A DNA stretch of 64,000 bases from Bacteroidales bacterium (GTDB lineage Bacteria; Bacteroidota; Bacteroidia; Bacteroidales; P3): positions 1 through 64,000 of the forward strand of contig JAFWOP010000064.1 in the NCBI GenBank assembly GCA_017545365.1, written 5' to 3'. Positions 1 to 7,946 of the stretch are shown here, in pieces. Each line of letters starts with the position of its first letter. The stretch's first letter is position 1. The notes under the pieces were generated by a model. It saw nothing but the letters and a program-made list of their open reading frames with translations, was not told where the DNA came from and made no database searches. A program made the translations under genes and the position numbers.

Positions 1-1
1 C

Positions 2-106
2 ATCAACAACAAAATCAAAACCCTCAAGCGCATGGCTTACGGTTTCCGTGACGAACACTATTTCAAACTTCGGCTACTCGCCTTACATGACTTCAAGGTC
101 GCTTGA
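2..106 (+). CDS. C-terminal end of an ISL3-like transposase (cut by window edge)
   Basis: An open frame runs in from the left edge and stops at TGA 104-106, giving 34 residues that include KRMAYGFRDEHYFKLR. A Lys-Arg-Met-Ala-Tyr-Gly-Phe/Tyr-Arg segment followed by a Phe-x-Leu-Arg tail is typical of the extreme C-terminus of ISL3-family DDE transposases. The catalytic part lies outside the window, so intactness cannot be judged. No transposition gene follows it. Family assignment is from memory of the motif only. Confidence 0.6.
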   Translation: MNNKIKTLKRMAYGFRDEHYFKLRLLALHDFKVA

Positions 107-142
107 TGGCTTGGTCCACCTAAGCAAAAATCGGATGAACCC
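107..142 (+). repeat. Possible right terminal inverted repeat of the ISL3-like element
   Basis: Directly after the transposase stop is a GC-richer block ending in GATGAACCC, after which the sequence becomes AT-rich. ISL3-type elements end within a few tens of bases of the transposase stop and their ends often begin GGG/GG when read inward, which fits GGGTTCATCC here. The left end is outside the window, so the repeat cannot be confirmed. Confidence 0.25.
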
Positions 143-536
143 AAAATTAATCATTATGAATCTTTGTTCTTTTGCCTTGCGAACTATCATCACATCACTC
201 CTATCCTAATTAGACATCCCCTCATAAGAGAGTTCAAAAATCTGTCCTTCTCAAAAACCGACCTATTAGTATATGTTCCCCATTCAAACCAAAATATTTC
301 ACTCAAAATGTTAAAGAAAATTAGTATTTCAGGATGTATCCCCATTCCTGTAATCGTCTGTATCATTTTAATCACACTACACTAATCGTGATGGCGAATT
401 ACAAAATGGAGAGCAACGAAACCCAGCCGGAACCATTCCGAGCATCATTAGGCAAAGATATTTCTACAAACTGTAAAGGTCTAAAAATACAATGAGATAT
501 TTTTTTCAATTCATATAATATGTGTATTTTTTTTTG
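143..536. other. AT-rich spacer without a convincing gene
   Basis: Short open frames occur on both strands, but none has a ribosome-binding context, recognisable domain or the C/G-ending codon habit of neighbouring genes. I see no RNA gene or strong hairpin. Confidence 0.5.
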
Positions 537-544
537 TATATTTG
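537..544 (+). promoter_or_regulatory. Bacteroidetes -7 box (TATATTTG) for the small gene pair
   Basis: TATATTTG matches the TAnnTTTG -7 consensus of the Bacteroidetes housekeeping sigma factor and lies about 60 bp before the next start codon. A clear TTG-type -33 box at the usual 19-20 bp spacing is not visible. Confidence 0.4.
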
Positions 545-602
545 TAATTTGAAAGATAACCACACATCCATCATAATTACTTAACATACAGAATCTTAAT
601 AC

Positions 603-836
603 ATGGCAGACACAAAAAAGAAATCCTGGAAAACAAGCTCGAACAAATGGGTATATTTAAAATTGGCACTTTTATACTTTACAACACCCAGTAAAGTGTA
701 CGATATAGCGCATAAATCAAGAGGGTCTAGTATGCGCGAACGTATAATTCGTGGTCGCCTTGTTGAAGAGGGAATCCTTGCAAAAGAGAGTAAAAACAAT
801 TTAAGCAATATAGATTTAGAGAATGGCCATATTTAA
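603..836 (+). CDS. Small conserved-looking basic protein, function unknown
   Basis: The product is 77 residues, rich in Lys/Arg at the N-terminus (MADTKKKSWKTSSNKW), with a hydrophobic-aromatic stretch (LKLALLYFTT) and a polar helix (MRERIIRGRLVEEGILAK) that could be part of a winged-helix-like or small helical fold. There is no signal peptide. It follows a -7 box by about 60 bp and sits 66 bp before a tiny lipoprotein gene with a strong terminator after it, so the two are probably co-transcribed. I do not recognise the family; a real gene is more likely than chance because of the promoter, spacing and plausible composition. Confidence 0.55.
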   Translation: MADTKKKSWKTSSNKWVYLKLALLYFTTPSKVYDIAHKSRGSSMRERIIRGRLVEEGILAKESKNNLSNIDLENGHI

Positions 837-902
837 TTCTATGCTATAATTCAACCCAATTAAAATATTAACAAACAAGAACTATCAATAATATATAACA
901 TC

Positions 903-1019
903 ATGAAAAAGTCAATTGTAGCTGTCTGCATCGTTATGCTTTTCGCAATGGTCGCTGCCTCATGCACGCATCACACATGCCCTGCATATCGTGGCTCTAT
1001 CGCTGAAGTTGTCGAATAA
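903..1019 (+). CDS. 38-residue putative lipoprotein
   Basis: The ORF reads MKKSIVAVCIVMLFAMVAAS followed by CTHHTCPAYRGSIAEVVE. It has a classic two-lysine n-region, a hydrophobic core and a lipobox-like VAASC, so Cys21 would be the lipidated residue after signal peptidase II cleavage. The mature peptide would be only 18 residues and contains a CPAYR motif. It lies 66 bp downstream of the 77-residue gene and is followed after 22 bp by an intrinsic terminator, which supports it being the last gene of a two-gene unit. Alternatives are a leader peptide or chance ORF; the textbook lipobox argues against chance. The function is unknown. Confidence 0.6.
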   Translation: MKKSIVAVCIVMLFAMVAASCTHHTCPAYRGSIAEVVE

Positions 1020-1041
1020 CGAATACAGACTTTATTCACAG

Positions 1042-1078
1042 AACAAGCCGTTAGCTATTACTAATGGCTTGTTTTTTT
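1042..1078 (+). terminator. Rho-independent terminator
   Basis: Arms AACAAGCC (1042-1049) and GGCTTGTT (1066-1073) are perfectly complementary, extended by near-complementary inner bases, and the hairpin runs into a T tract. It ends the small gene pair. Confidence 0.8.
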
Positions 1079-2255
1079 CATATATACAATTGATTACACT
1101 ATACAATATAATCTATCACATTAAAACATTAACCCAGCCTTCTGCTATTTTTAGGTACACACATATTCCTTCATTCATAATATTGCCTCTAAGTAGACCC
1201 AAGTAATTTTGACAGACTGGTATTTTTCTATTTTAGCCTCATAAGAGATACTCCACATTCCATACTATTGCCTTCAAATAACGCTCCTGCATTTTTATTT
1301 AATATGCTTGTAATACAGATAATATTATATATTTATTTAAAGTGAACATTTAGCTAATCTCTTATTTTTTATCGACACCTTGAATATCTTTAACTGCCCC
1401 TTGAACCATGTATAGCAAATGCACGAACTTGTGACCTGAAGTCAAACAATCGAATCCACCCTTATTGTAATTGTAATCATGTCCCACTTTGTGCCACTTT
1501 TTTTTCTAAAAGGTGCACCCTGCTTCTCTCCTTTTTGGGTATAATTATATCAGACGGGCGAAAACACCTCATCATCAATATACACCTTGCCTTCGTCGTG
1601 ACTTCGCTCTGGGTTCGCTTCCGAAGGCGGAGAAAAGATGAAGACAGGTACAAAACACAGCTCCTCCAACACTAACAAACCCATTAATGATCAGGCGGTG
1701 GAAAGTATCATAGGTCTATGAAAACATCTAAAAGGTATCGTTCCAGAATAAATGGTTACTTTTGCTTACATTCTCTCATTCTTGTATACTGCACTGCGCC
1801 ACTTTGTTGTACCACGTTATCGAACAGTCTCACCATAGACGCTGAGTTGTGGTTCACTCTCGTTGCAATCGCTTCGCGAACTCCTCTATTCAAGATACCG
1901 CCAAGTAAAGAAGTGTATGAGTTAAGGTGGGTTCCATTAATTCGTTTTCATTGTCGTTGTGTTTCTCCGCTTCGTTTTGCTCCACTATCGCAAATCCACC
2001 GGTTTAGCATCACTACGAGACGTGGTTTTGTTAGGTTTTGACCATCCCCGCACTGCGCCTTGCTGCTTGTACAGTGTTATTAATGGTCTCACCTCTCCGT
2101 GGTGATTTATAAAGTGATTTACTACTACTAAGCGTTACAAAGACGCGATATTGAGACAATCTGGCAATAGGCTTATACAAAACTGTAACCCGCCGATAGC
2201 ATCCAGGATAGTAAGAACTGAAAGCAGTAGCCAAGTCGACAATGATGTCGGGCTT
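1079..2255. other. Long AT-rich stretch with no supportable gene
   Basis: About 1.2 kb separates the terminator from the end of the LytTR gene. The longest frames (for example 1718-2041 on + and 2031-2234 on -) show no domain, no signal peptide and no codon bias like the real genes here. The stretch may be the remnant of decayed genes or of an inserted element. No tRNA or clear structured RNA was seen. Confidence 0.5.
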
Positions 2256-3161
2256 TTAAGGATTGGTGACACCGGCAAAGCTATGAGCCACTCGGTCGGC
2301 ATAAGACTTTGACACGGGAATGGTCTTACTGCTTTGAGTCAGCTCGATTACCAGGCCGTCTTTCTCTTTACGTATCAGCTTCACGTTTTCCAAATTGACA
2401 AGATAGCCTCTATGACAACGCATCATGCCCATCTTGGCATAAGCACCTTCTACATTCTTCATCGAGTTGTGGAGGATAAAGCAATCCTCATGGCCTTCAT
2501 TAATATAATGGATATTGGTATAGTTATCCGATGCTTCGATATACAGTACATTGCTCTTTTTAGTTGCAAATACCAGGCGCCCACCCCTATCATAAAAGTT
2601 AATGGTGTCCGACGATACGAGACCTTCTTCTGAAGACTTGTCAGAAATCATGGCATGCAGGGCACGAATTTCCTGCCGTTTTTCATTGATGATATAAAGC
2701 AAAATGGCAATGATGTATGGGACGATGAGGATACCTATCACATCGAGGAATATGCGCGACATAAGGCGAAGGAACGACACCTCAGTACGGATATTAAGGT
2801 AATAGGCAAGAACAGTCAGCGATAAGGTGAAAAAGGCCACTTCAGCAATGAGCCATATAGAATAGCCCAGAAGACGCATCGCATGCTTTTTCTGGTAATG
2901 GTACAAGATTATTCTGCTTATGATAAGTGTGACAAATCCAGCCCCAACCACAATGATTGTATAAAGGGGTAATTTCCAGTGAACAATACTCACCTCAGCA
3001 CGTATTCTCCCTAAAGGATAGTATATTAGAATAAAAAGAAAAGCAAAGATGCTCACAGTAGCCAAAAAGAGCAGAATACTGCGCTTTTGGGTGAGAAAAT
3101 TGGGTGCGTGAAGTTCGGTTTTAGCCAAAGTACCCATAGTTAATTTTCGTTTTTCGTCCAT
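2256..3161 (-). CDS. Membrane-anchored LytTR transcriptional regulator
   Basis: This 301-residue protein has four predicted membrane helices (about residues 29-48, 65-84, 101-121 and 138-157), a short charged linker and a C-terminal LytTR DNA-binding domain (about 186-295). LytTR hallmarks are VLYIEASDNYTNIHY, MRCHRGYLVNLENV and IPVSKSY. There is no receiver domain, so it is not a standard response regulator; LytTR proteins with membrane-embedded N-termini are thought to sense signals directly at the membrane. It is divergent from the fab-etf operon, with only 124 bp between the two start codons. Three direct repeats spaced 20 bp apart cover its start region, which suggests autoregulation and control of the lipid operon. 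The ligand is unknown. An alternative start at Met9 is possible. Confidence 0.85.
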   Translation of the reverse strand: MDEKRKLTMGTLAKTELHAPNFLTQKRSILLFLATVSIFAFLFILIYYPLGRIRAEVSIVHWKLPLYTIIVVGAGFVTLIISRIILYHYQKKHAMRLLGYSIWLIAEVAFFTLSLTVLAYYLNIRTEVSFLRLMSRIFLDVIGILIVPYIIAILLYIINEKRQEIRALHAMISDKSSEEGLVSSDTINFYDRGGRLVFATKKSNVLYIEASDNYTNIHYINEGHEDCFILHNSMKNVEGAYAKMGMMRCHRGYLVNLENVKLIRKEKDGLVIELTQSSKTIPVSKSYADRVAHSFAGVTNP

Positions 3162-3200
3162 TTTAGTCTTTTTTCACCCAAAATAACGTCATTTCGCCCA
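3153..3200. promoter_or_regulatory. Three phased direct repeats, candidate LytTR operator
   Basis: TTCGTCCA (3153-3160), TTCACCCA (3173-3180) and TTCGCCCA (3193-3200) recur with an exact 20-bp period, about two helical turns. LytTR proteins usually bind paired direct repeats about two turns apart. The first copy overlaps the start codon of the LytTR gene and the last lies about 27 bp upstream of the putative -33 box of the fab operon. An inverted repeat with arms ATGATATT/AATATCAT (3200-3221) follows at once. Binding is inferred. Confidence 0.5.
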
Positions 3201-3226
3201 TGATATTATATTAAATATCATTTTTT

Positions 3227-3258
3227 TTTTGCCAGTTCAGTATTTCTGTGTTTCTTTG
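3227..3258 (+). promoter_or_regulatory. Putative promoter of the fab-etf operon
   Basis: TTTTG at 3227-3231, at the end of a T tract, and TTTCTTTG at 3251-3258 are separated by 19 bp. They resemble the Bacteroidetes -33 (TTTG) and -7 (TAnnTTTG) boxes, although the second base of the -7 box is T rather than A. It lies 27 bp upstream of the fabH-like start. Confidence 0.5.
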
Positions 3259-3285
3259 CAACCGCAAAATTAAATTTTAATAAGC

Positions 3286-4251
3286 ATGAAAATTATTGGA
3301 ACAGGAAGTGCAGTTCCCGAAAAAAGCGTCAGTAACGAGATGCTGACTGGCTTCCTAAACACTAGTGATGAATGGATTTCCACCCGCACGGGAATTCGCA
3401 CACGCAGAATACTCACCAACGAACGTCTTGAAGACTTGGCCGTCGATGCCACACGTGCGGCACTTGAATCCGCTAAAATTTCCCCGGAGGATGTAGACTT
3501 TTTTATTTGTTCAAATGTATCTAACAATTACGTCACACCCTCTCTGAGTGCCATCGTGCAGGAGGCTGTGGGCAGCCACGCTCCTTGCATCGACCTCAAT
3601 GGCGCATGCGCCGGTTTCATCTATTCGCTTGATTTTGCCGACGCCTATCTTCAAACCAACCGCGCCAACAACATCCTTATTCTTTGCGCCGAGGAACCGA
3701 CCCGCTTCTGCGACTGGCATCAGCGCGAGACCAGCGTCCTTTTCGGCGACGGTGCCGGTGCCGTGGTGGTCACCAAGGGTGACGGCTTGCAATCTCTGCA
3801 CCTGACCGCCTCACCCGACAAAGACGTCATTTATTACAAACGTCGTCTGGAAAACACCCCCTATGAGCATCGGGGCGTTGACGTTGACGAGCCCCTCGTG
3901 ATGCAGGGACGAGAAGTGTTCCGCATGGCTGTCGAGTCTTCTCAGAAAGACCTTGACATCGTGATGACCAAGGCTGGTGTCACCCCCGAACAGGTCGACT
4001 ACTTCCTGCTTCACCAGGCCAACATGCGAATCATCAAGGCCATTCGTGAGCAAATCAAACAGCCTGTCGAGAAGTTCCCCACCAACATTGAGCGCTACGG
4101 AAACACCTCTTCCGCCAGCATCCCCATCCTGCTTGACGAGTTGTCGCGAGAAGGCAAATTCAAACAGGACTCCATTCTGGCCCTCAGTGCATTTGGAGCT
4201 GGCTTTGTCACAGGTGCTGCTGTTCTGAAATGGAGCACCATCAACTATTAA
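3286..4251 (+). CDS. fabH: 3-oxoacyl-ACP synthase III (FabH-like)
   Basis: FabH condenses an acyl-CoA starter with malonyl-ACP to begin fatty-acid synthesis. The 321-residue protein is the usual length and carries the KAS III triad: Cys108 in LNGACAGF, His243 in LLHQANMR and Asn273 in YGNTSSASIP. The GDGAGAVVV segment is also typical. It is the first gene of a tightly spaced operon that continues with FabF, FabZ, FabG, ACP, EtfB, EtfA and an acyl-CoA dehydrogenase. Bacteroidota generally have a housekeeping fabH near other growth genes, so this one is probably a second, pathway-dedicated copy (inference). The starter specificity cannot be read from the sequence. Confidence 0.9.
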   Translation: MKIIGTGSAVPEKSVSNEMLTGFLNTSDEWISTRTGIRTRRILTNERLEDLAVDATRAALESAKISPEDVDFFICSNVSNNYVTPSLSAIVQEAVGSHAPCIDLNGACAGFIYSLDFADAYLQTNRANNILILCAEEPTRFCDWHQRETSVLFGDGAGAVVVTKGDGLQSLHLTASPDKDVIYYKRRLENTPYEHRGVDVDEPLVMQGREVFRMAVESSQKDLDIVMTKAGVTPEQVDYFLLHQANMRIIKAIREQIKQPVEKFPTNIERYGNTSSASIPILLDELSREGKFKQDSILALSAFGAGFVTGAAVLKWSTINY

Positions 4252-4286
4252 GAAATACTTGAGATTAAAAACACAATCATTTAGAG

Positions 4287-5525
4287 ATGAAACGAGTAGT
4301 TATAACAGGATTAGGGTGTATCACTCCCCTTGGAAATGATATTGATACCCTCTGGGAAAGACTCCTTAAAGGTGAATGCGCTATTGATACTATTAAAAGT
4401 ATTCCTACTGATAACCTCCCCGTCAAATTGGCCGCCGAGGTAAAAGACTTCGACCCCATTGCCGCCGGTATTGACAAGGCCACCGTCCGTCACAACGACA
4501 AATATGCCCTTTATGCTATTGCTGCCGCACGTCAGGCTATGGCCGATTCAGGCCTTGAGGTCGGACGCGACGTTGACCCCAGCCGCTTTGGCTGCGCCAT
4601 CGGCTCTGGCATCGGTGGCATACAAACCTTCCTCCACGACCACTGTGTCCTTCTCAACGAAGGTCCTCGCCGTGTCTCTCCCCATTTCATTCCCATGATG
4701 ATTGCCAACATCGCCTCTGCCGACGTGGCCATCATGTTCCATGCCGAAGGCCCAAACCTCCCTGTCGTAACAGCTTGCGCCACCGGTACCCATTCTGTGG
4801 GAGAATCATTCCGTATGGTTCGCGAAGGGCTGGCCGACGTCATGATCACAGGTGGTAGCGAAGCTGCCATTACCGACATATCCGTCAGCGGTTTTGCCAA
4901 CAGCAAGGCCCTCGCCACCAGCACCGACCCTGCTGCCGCCTCCCTGCCTTTCGACATTCGCCGCAAAGGATTCGTCATGGGCGAAGGTGCAGGCGTCCTG
5001 ATTCTTGAGGAGTATGAGCATGCCGTTGCCCGTGGTGCCAAAATCTATGCCGAAGTCTGTGGCTATGGCAACACCTGCGATGCCTTCCACTACACGGCCC
5101 CCCGTCCCGACGGCAAATGTGCAGCCAACGCCATTTCCCTGGCCCTTCAAGGTGCCCAATTCAGTGCCTCCGACAAATTATATGTGAATGCCCATGGCAC
5201 AGGCACACCCCTCAACGACAAAACCGAGACCATGGCCCTGAAACTTGCTATGGGCGAAGAGGAAGCCCGCAGAGCCGTCATCAGCTCCACCAAATCGATG
5301 GTAGGCCACATGCTGGGTGCCGCCGGTGCAGTAGAGATGGTCATCTCCACCCTCGTGCTCAAACATGGCGCAGTGCCTCCCACCATCAATCTCAACGAAC
5401 CCGACCCCGTCTGCGACCTCGACTACACGCCCAACATAGCCCGTGACTATAAGGCCAACGTAGCCATCTCCAACTCCTTCGGATTCGGAGGCCAGAACGC
5501 CTGTGTTGCCATAAGAACCATTTAA
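4287..5525 (+). CDS. fabF: Beta-ketoacyl-ACP synthase II (FabF-like)
   Basis: The product elongates acyl-ACP by condensation with malonyl-ACP. At 412 residues it has full family length and the Cys-His-His set: Cys164 in VVTACATGTHS, His303 in NAHGTGTPLND and His341 in KSMVGHMLGAAGA, with the conserved Lys336. It starts 35 bp after the FabH-like gene and stops 15 bp before the FabZ-like gene, so the three are surely co-transcribed. The gatekeeper motif GFGGQNA near the C-terminus is intact. A chain-length factor is unlikely because the active-site Cys is present. Its presence next to its own ACP suggests a dedicated synthase set. Confidence 0.92.
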   Translation: MKRVVITGLGCITPLGNDIDTLWERLLKGECAIDTIKSIPTDNLPVKLAAEVKDFDPIAAGIDKATVRHNDKYALYAIAAARQAMADSGLEVGRDVDPSRFGCAIGSGIGGIQTFLHDHCVLLNEGPRRVSPHFIPMMIANIASADVAIMFHAEGPNLPVVTACATGTHSVGESFRMVREGLADVMITGGSEAAITDISVSGFANSKALATSTDPAAASLPFDIRRKGFVMGEGAGVLILEEYEHAVARGAKIYAEVCGYGNTCDAFHYTAPRPDGKCAANAISLALQGAQFSASDKLYVNAHGTGTPLNDKTETMALKLAMGEEEARRAVISSTKSMVGHMLGAAGAVEMVISTLVLKHGAVPPTINLNEPDPVCDLDYTPNIARDYKANVAISNSFGFGGQNACVAIRTI

Positions 5526-5540
5526 TACAACTATTATACT

Positions 5541-5963
5541 ATGCAAAGAGACGAAATAAAGACATTTCTCCCCCATCGCGAACCCATGCTGCTTGTCGAC
5601 GATGTGGTAAAGGAGGGCGAATACGCCATCGGTCACTATCAGGTGAAAGGCGACGAATTCTTCCTTCAGGGACATTTCCCTGGCTACCCCGTTGTGCCGG
5701 GAGTCATTTTATGCGAAATCATGGCCCAGTCGTGCTGCATCCTCATCCGTGAGGAACTGGAGAAAGGATGCACGCCATTCTATAGCGGAATCGATAATGT
5801 CCGCTTCAAACGGCAGGTGCGCCCGGGTGACACCATCACCATCCAAGGCCGCATCACCAATCATCGCGGACTCACTTTCTTCGTCGAGGCCAAATCCACC
5901 ATCGAAGGTCAACTGTGCTGCAAGGGTGACCTCATCTTCACGCTCGTCCCCAACAACAAATAA
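5541..5963 (+). CDS. fabZ: Stand-alone 3-hydroxyacyl-ACP dehydratase (FabZ-like)
   Basis: This 140-residue hotdog-fold protein carries the FabZ signature: HREPMLLVDDV near the N-terminus, catalytic His45 in LQGHFPGYPVVPG and Glu59 in LCEIMAQS. It would dehydrate 3-hydroxyacyl-ACP to trans-2-enoyl-ACP. In most Bacteroidota the housekeeping FabZ is fused to LpxC, so a free-standing copy inside a lipid operon is a likely paralogue for a special product (family knowledge plus inference). It follows the FabF-like gene by 15 bp and is followed by a 90-bp gap before the FabG-like gene, the longest gap in the operon. Confidence 0.9.
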   Translation: MQRDEIKTFLPHREPMLLVDDVVKEGEYAIGHYQVKGDEFFLQGHFPGYPVVPGVILCEIMAQSCCILIREELEKGCTPFYSGIDNVRFKRQVRPGDTITIQGRITNHRGLTFFVEAKSTIEGQLCCKGDLIFTLVPNNK

Positions 5964-6053
5964 ACACCACTAACGGTCTACAAAACAACAATTAATCACT
6001 GCATCTGTTGTGCTCGTCATTCGGCGGCACATCTATATAAAAATAATAACAAT

Positions 6054-6800
6054 ATGAAACTACTTGAAAACAAGACAGCGCTGATTACTGGAGCCTCCCG
6101 CGGTATCGGACGCAAACATGCTTTGCTTTTTGCCGAAAACGGCGCAAATATCATCTTCACCGACCTGCGCGAAGACGACAACAGCCGCTCGCTTGTCGAG
6201 GAGCTGACTTCCAAAGGAACCAAATGCCGCTTTGTTGCAGCTGACGTGTCCGACTACCAGCAAACCACCGATATTGTAAAAATTGTCGAGCAAGAGTTTG
6301 GTCGTCTTGATGTGCTGGTCAACAATGCCGGCATCACCCGCGACAACCTCATTCTCCGTATGTCTCCCAACGACTGGGATGCCGTCATCATGACCAACCT
6401 GAAATCGGTCTATAACTACTGCAAAGCTTTCACCCCCATGATGCTCAAACAGCGTAGCGGCTCCATCATCAACATCAGTTCCATCGTTGCCATCAACGGC
6501 AATGCGGGTCAGTGCAACTATGCCGCCGCCAAGGCCGGCATCCTTGGTTTCACCCGTTCCCTCGCTAAAGAGTTGGGCAGCCGCAATGTGCGTTGCAACG
6601 CCGTTGCTCCTGGCTTCATCGAAACACCTATGACCCAGAAGTTAAGCCCCGAAGCTCGTCAGCATTGGATGGATCAAATTCCCCTGCACCGTGGCGGCAC
6701 CGACCAGGATGTGGCCCGCGTCAGTCTCTTCCTCGCTTCCGAGCTTGCCGAGTATGTCACCGGACAAGTCATCTGCTGCGACGGAGGCTTGGTTCTCTAA
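6054..6800 (+). CDS. fabG: 3-oxoacyl-ACP reductase (FabG-like SDR)
   Basis: A classical short-chain dehydrogenase of 248 residues that should reduce 3-oxoacyl-ACP with NAD(P)H. It shows the nucleotide-binding GASRGIGR (about 13-20), VNNAGI (about 89-94), Asn115, Ser143 and the Tyr156-x3-Lys160 pair in NYAAAKAG, and the C-terminal CCDGGLVL typical of FabG. Within the operon it supplies the first reduction of the elongation cycle between the FabF-like and FabZ-like steps. The gene precedes the ACP gene by about 60 bp. Other SDR functions cannot be excluded by sequence alone, but context strongly favours FabG. Confidence 0.9.
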   Translation: MKLLENKTALITGASRGIGRKHALLFAENGANIIFTDLREDDNSRSLVEELTSKGTKCRFVAADVSDYQQTTDIVKIVEQEFGRLDVLVNNAGITRDNLILRMSPNDWDAVIMTNLKSVYNYCKAFTPMMLKQRSGSIINISSIVAINGNAGQCNYAAAKAGILGFTRSLAKELGSRNVRCNAVAPGFIETPMTQKLSPEARQHWMDQIPLHRGGTDQDVARVSLFLASELAEYVTGQVICCDGGLVL

Positions 6801-6859
6801 GTCCTCATACCTTTATACAATTAGTTTAAATAGCAATAATCAAAAAACTGGAATGCAAT

Positions 6860-7105
6860 ATGAAAACGTTCGAACTAATATCCGATGAAGTTATCGAGCT
6901 TGTCACCGACCGTATTGGTTGTGACCGTGCCATCACACTTGACGACAACCTCACCAATGACCTGGGTGCCGACTCGCTCGACATCGTCGAACTCATCGTG
7001 GATGTCGAACGCAAATACGATGTCCACCTCTCTGACGACGATACTGCCAAGATAAAGACAGTCCGCGATATTGCAAACCTTATATTTAATACGATAAACC
7101 AATAA
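6860..7105 (+). CDS. acpP: Acyl carrier protein
   Basis: An 81-residue acidic protein with the phosphopantetheine attachment motif GADSLD; Ser39 would carry the prosthetic group added by an AcpS/Sfp-type transferase. Helix II (DSLDIVELIVDVERKYDV) is typical of fatty-acid ACPs. The N-terminus is somewhat longer than in housekeeping ACPs. Its location between FabG-like and EtfB-like genes suggests that it is the dedicated carrier for this pathway, linking the elongation enzymes to the flavoprotein branch. It ends 4 bp before the EtfB start. Confidence 0.92.
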   Translation: MKTFELISDEVIELVTDRIGCDRAITLDDNLTNDLGADSLDIVELIVDVERKYDVHLSDDDTAKIKTVRDIANLIFNTINQ

Positions 7106-7109
7106 CAAC

Positions 7110-7916
7110 ATGTCTGAATTGAAGATAGTGGTTCTGGCCAAACAGGTACCCGACACCCACAATGTCGGAGGTGATGCCATGAACCCCGACGGCACCGTCA
7201 ACCGGGCCGCACTCCCTACGGTCTTCAATCCCGAAGACCTCAAAGCCCTCGAAATGGCATTGCAGGTGAAGGATAAGATTCCTGGCTCTCACATCACTGT
7301 CGTAACCATGGGACCCCAGCGGGCTGCCCAAATCATCAAGGACTCCTGCTCCCGTGGTGCTGACGACGGCTTCGTCCTCAGCGATGCTCGTTTCGCCGGT
7401 TCCGACACCTTGGCCACCTCCTATGCCCTTTCGCAAGCCATTCGCAAACTGGGTCATGTCGACCTCGTCTTCTGTGGCCGCCAGGCCATTGATGGCGACA
7501 CCGCTCAGGTAGGCCCTCAGGTGGCTGAAAAACTCAACCTTCCGCAAATCACCTATGCCGAAACGCTCTGCGATGTCAACGACAAGACCATCGTCCTCAA
7601 CCGCCGTCTCGCCGACGGTGTCGAACAGGTGTGTGGCAACCTGCCCCTCCTGGTCACCGTTACTGCTTCGGCCCCCGACTGTCGCTATCCTCATGCCCAT
7701 CGCCTGCTCAAGCTCGCCAACAAAGAGGTTCGCTTCCTCAATGCCGACGATGTCGACCCCGACCTCTCGCGTCTCGGTTTGAAAGGCTCACCCACCAAAG
7801 TGAAGAAAATCGACAACATCGTTCTTTCCCACAAGGAAAGCCAGCAGGTTGCCGCCACACCCAAGGCGCTCTCGCAGCTCATGTCCACTCTTTCCAAGGA
7901 ACACATCATCTCGTAG
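7110..7916 (+). CDS. etfB: Electron transfer flavoprotein beta subunit
   Basis: At 268 residues it matches EtfB length. Family features are the N-terminal IVVLAKQVPDT, the FNPEDLKALEMAL stretch and DGDTAQVGPQ, a nucleotide-loop segment of the ETF beta fold. EtfB pairs with EtfA to form a heterodimer that carries electrons to or from acyl-CoA dehydrogenases. The gene starts 4 bp after ACP and is followed by EtfA and an acyl-CoA dehydrogenase, the expected redox partners. Whether the pair bifurcates electrons (with two FADs) or only shuttles them cannot be decided by eye. Confidence 0.93.
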   Translation: MSELKIVVLAKQVPDTHNVGGDAMNPDGTVNRAALPTVFNPEDLKALEMALQVKDKIPGSHITVVTMGPQRAAQIIKDSCSRGADDGFVLSDARFAGSDTLATSYALSQAIRKLGHVDLVFCGRQAIDGDTAQVGPQVAEKLNLPQITYAETLCDVNDKTIVLNRRLADGVEQVCGNLPLLVTVTASAPDCRYPHAHRLLKLANKEVRFLNADDVDPDLSRLGLKGSPTKVKKIDNIVLSHKESQQVAATPKALSQLMSTLSKEHIIS

Positions 7917-7946
7917 CCATAGAACACTAACACTAAATTGCCTATT

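Noticed and set aside
1718..2041. 107-residue open frame on + in the long gene-poor stretch
   Set aside because: No domain, no start context, arginine/serine-rich text typical of chance frames and codon use unlike real genes nearby.
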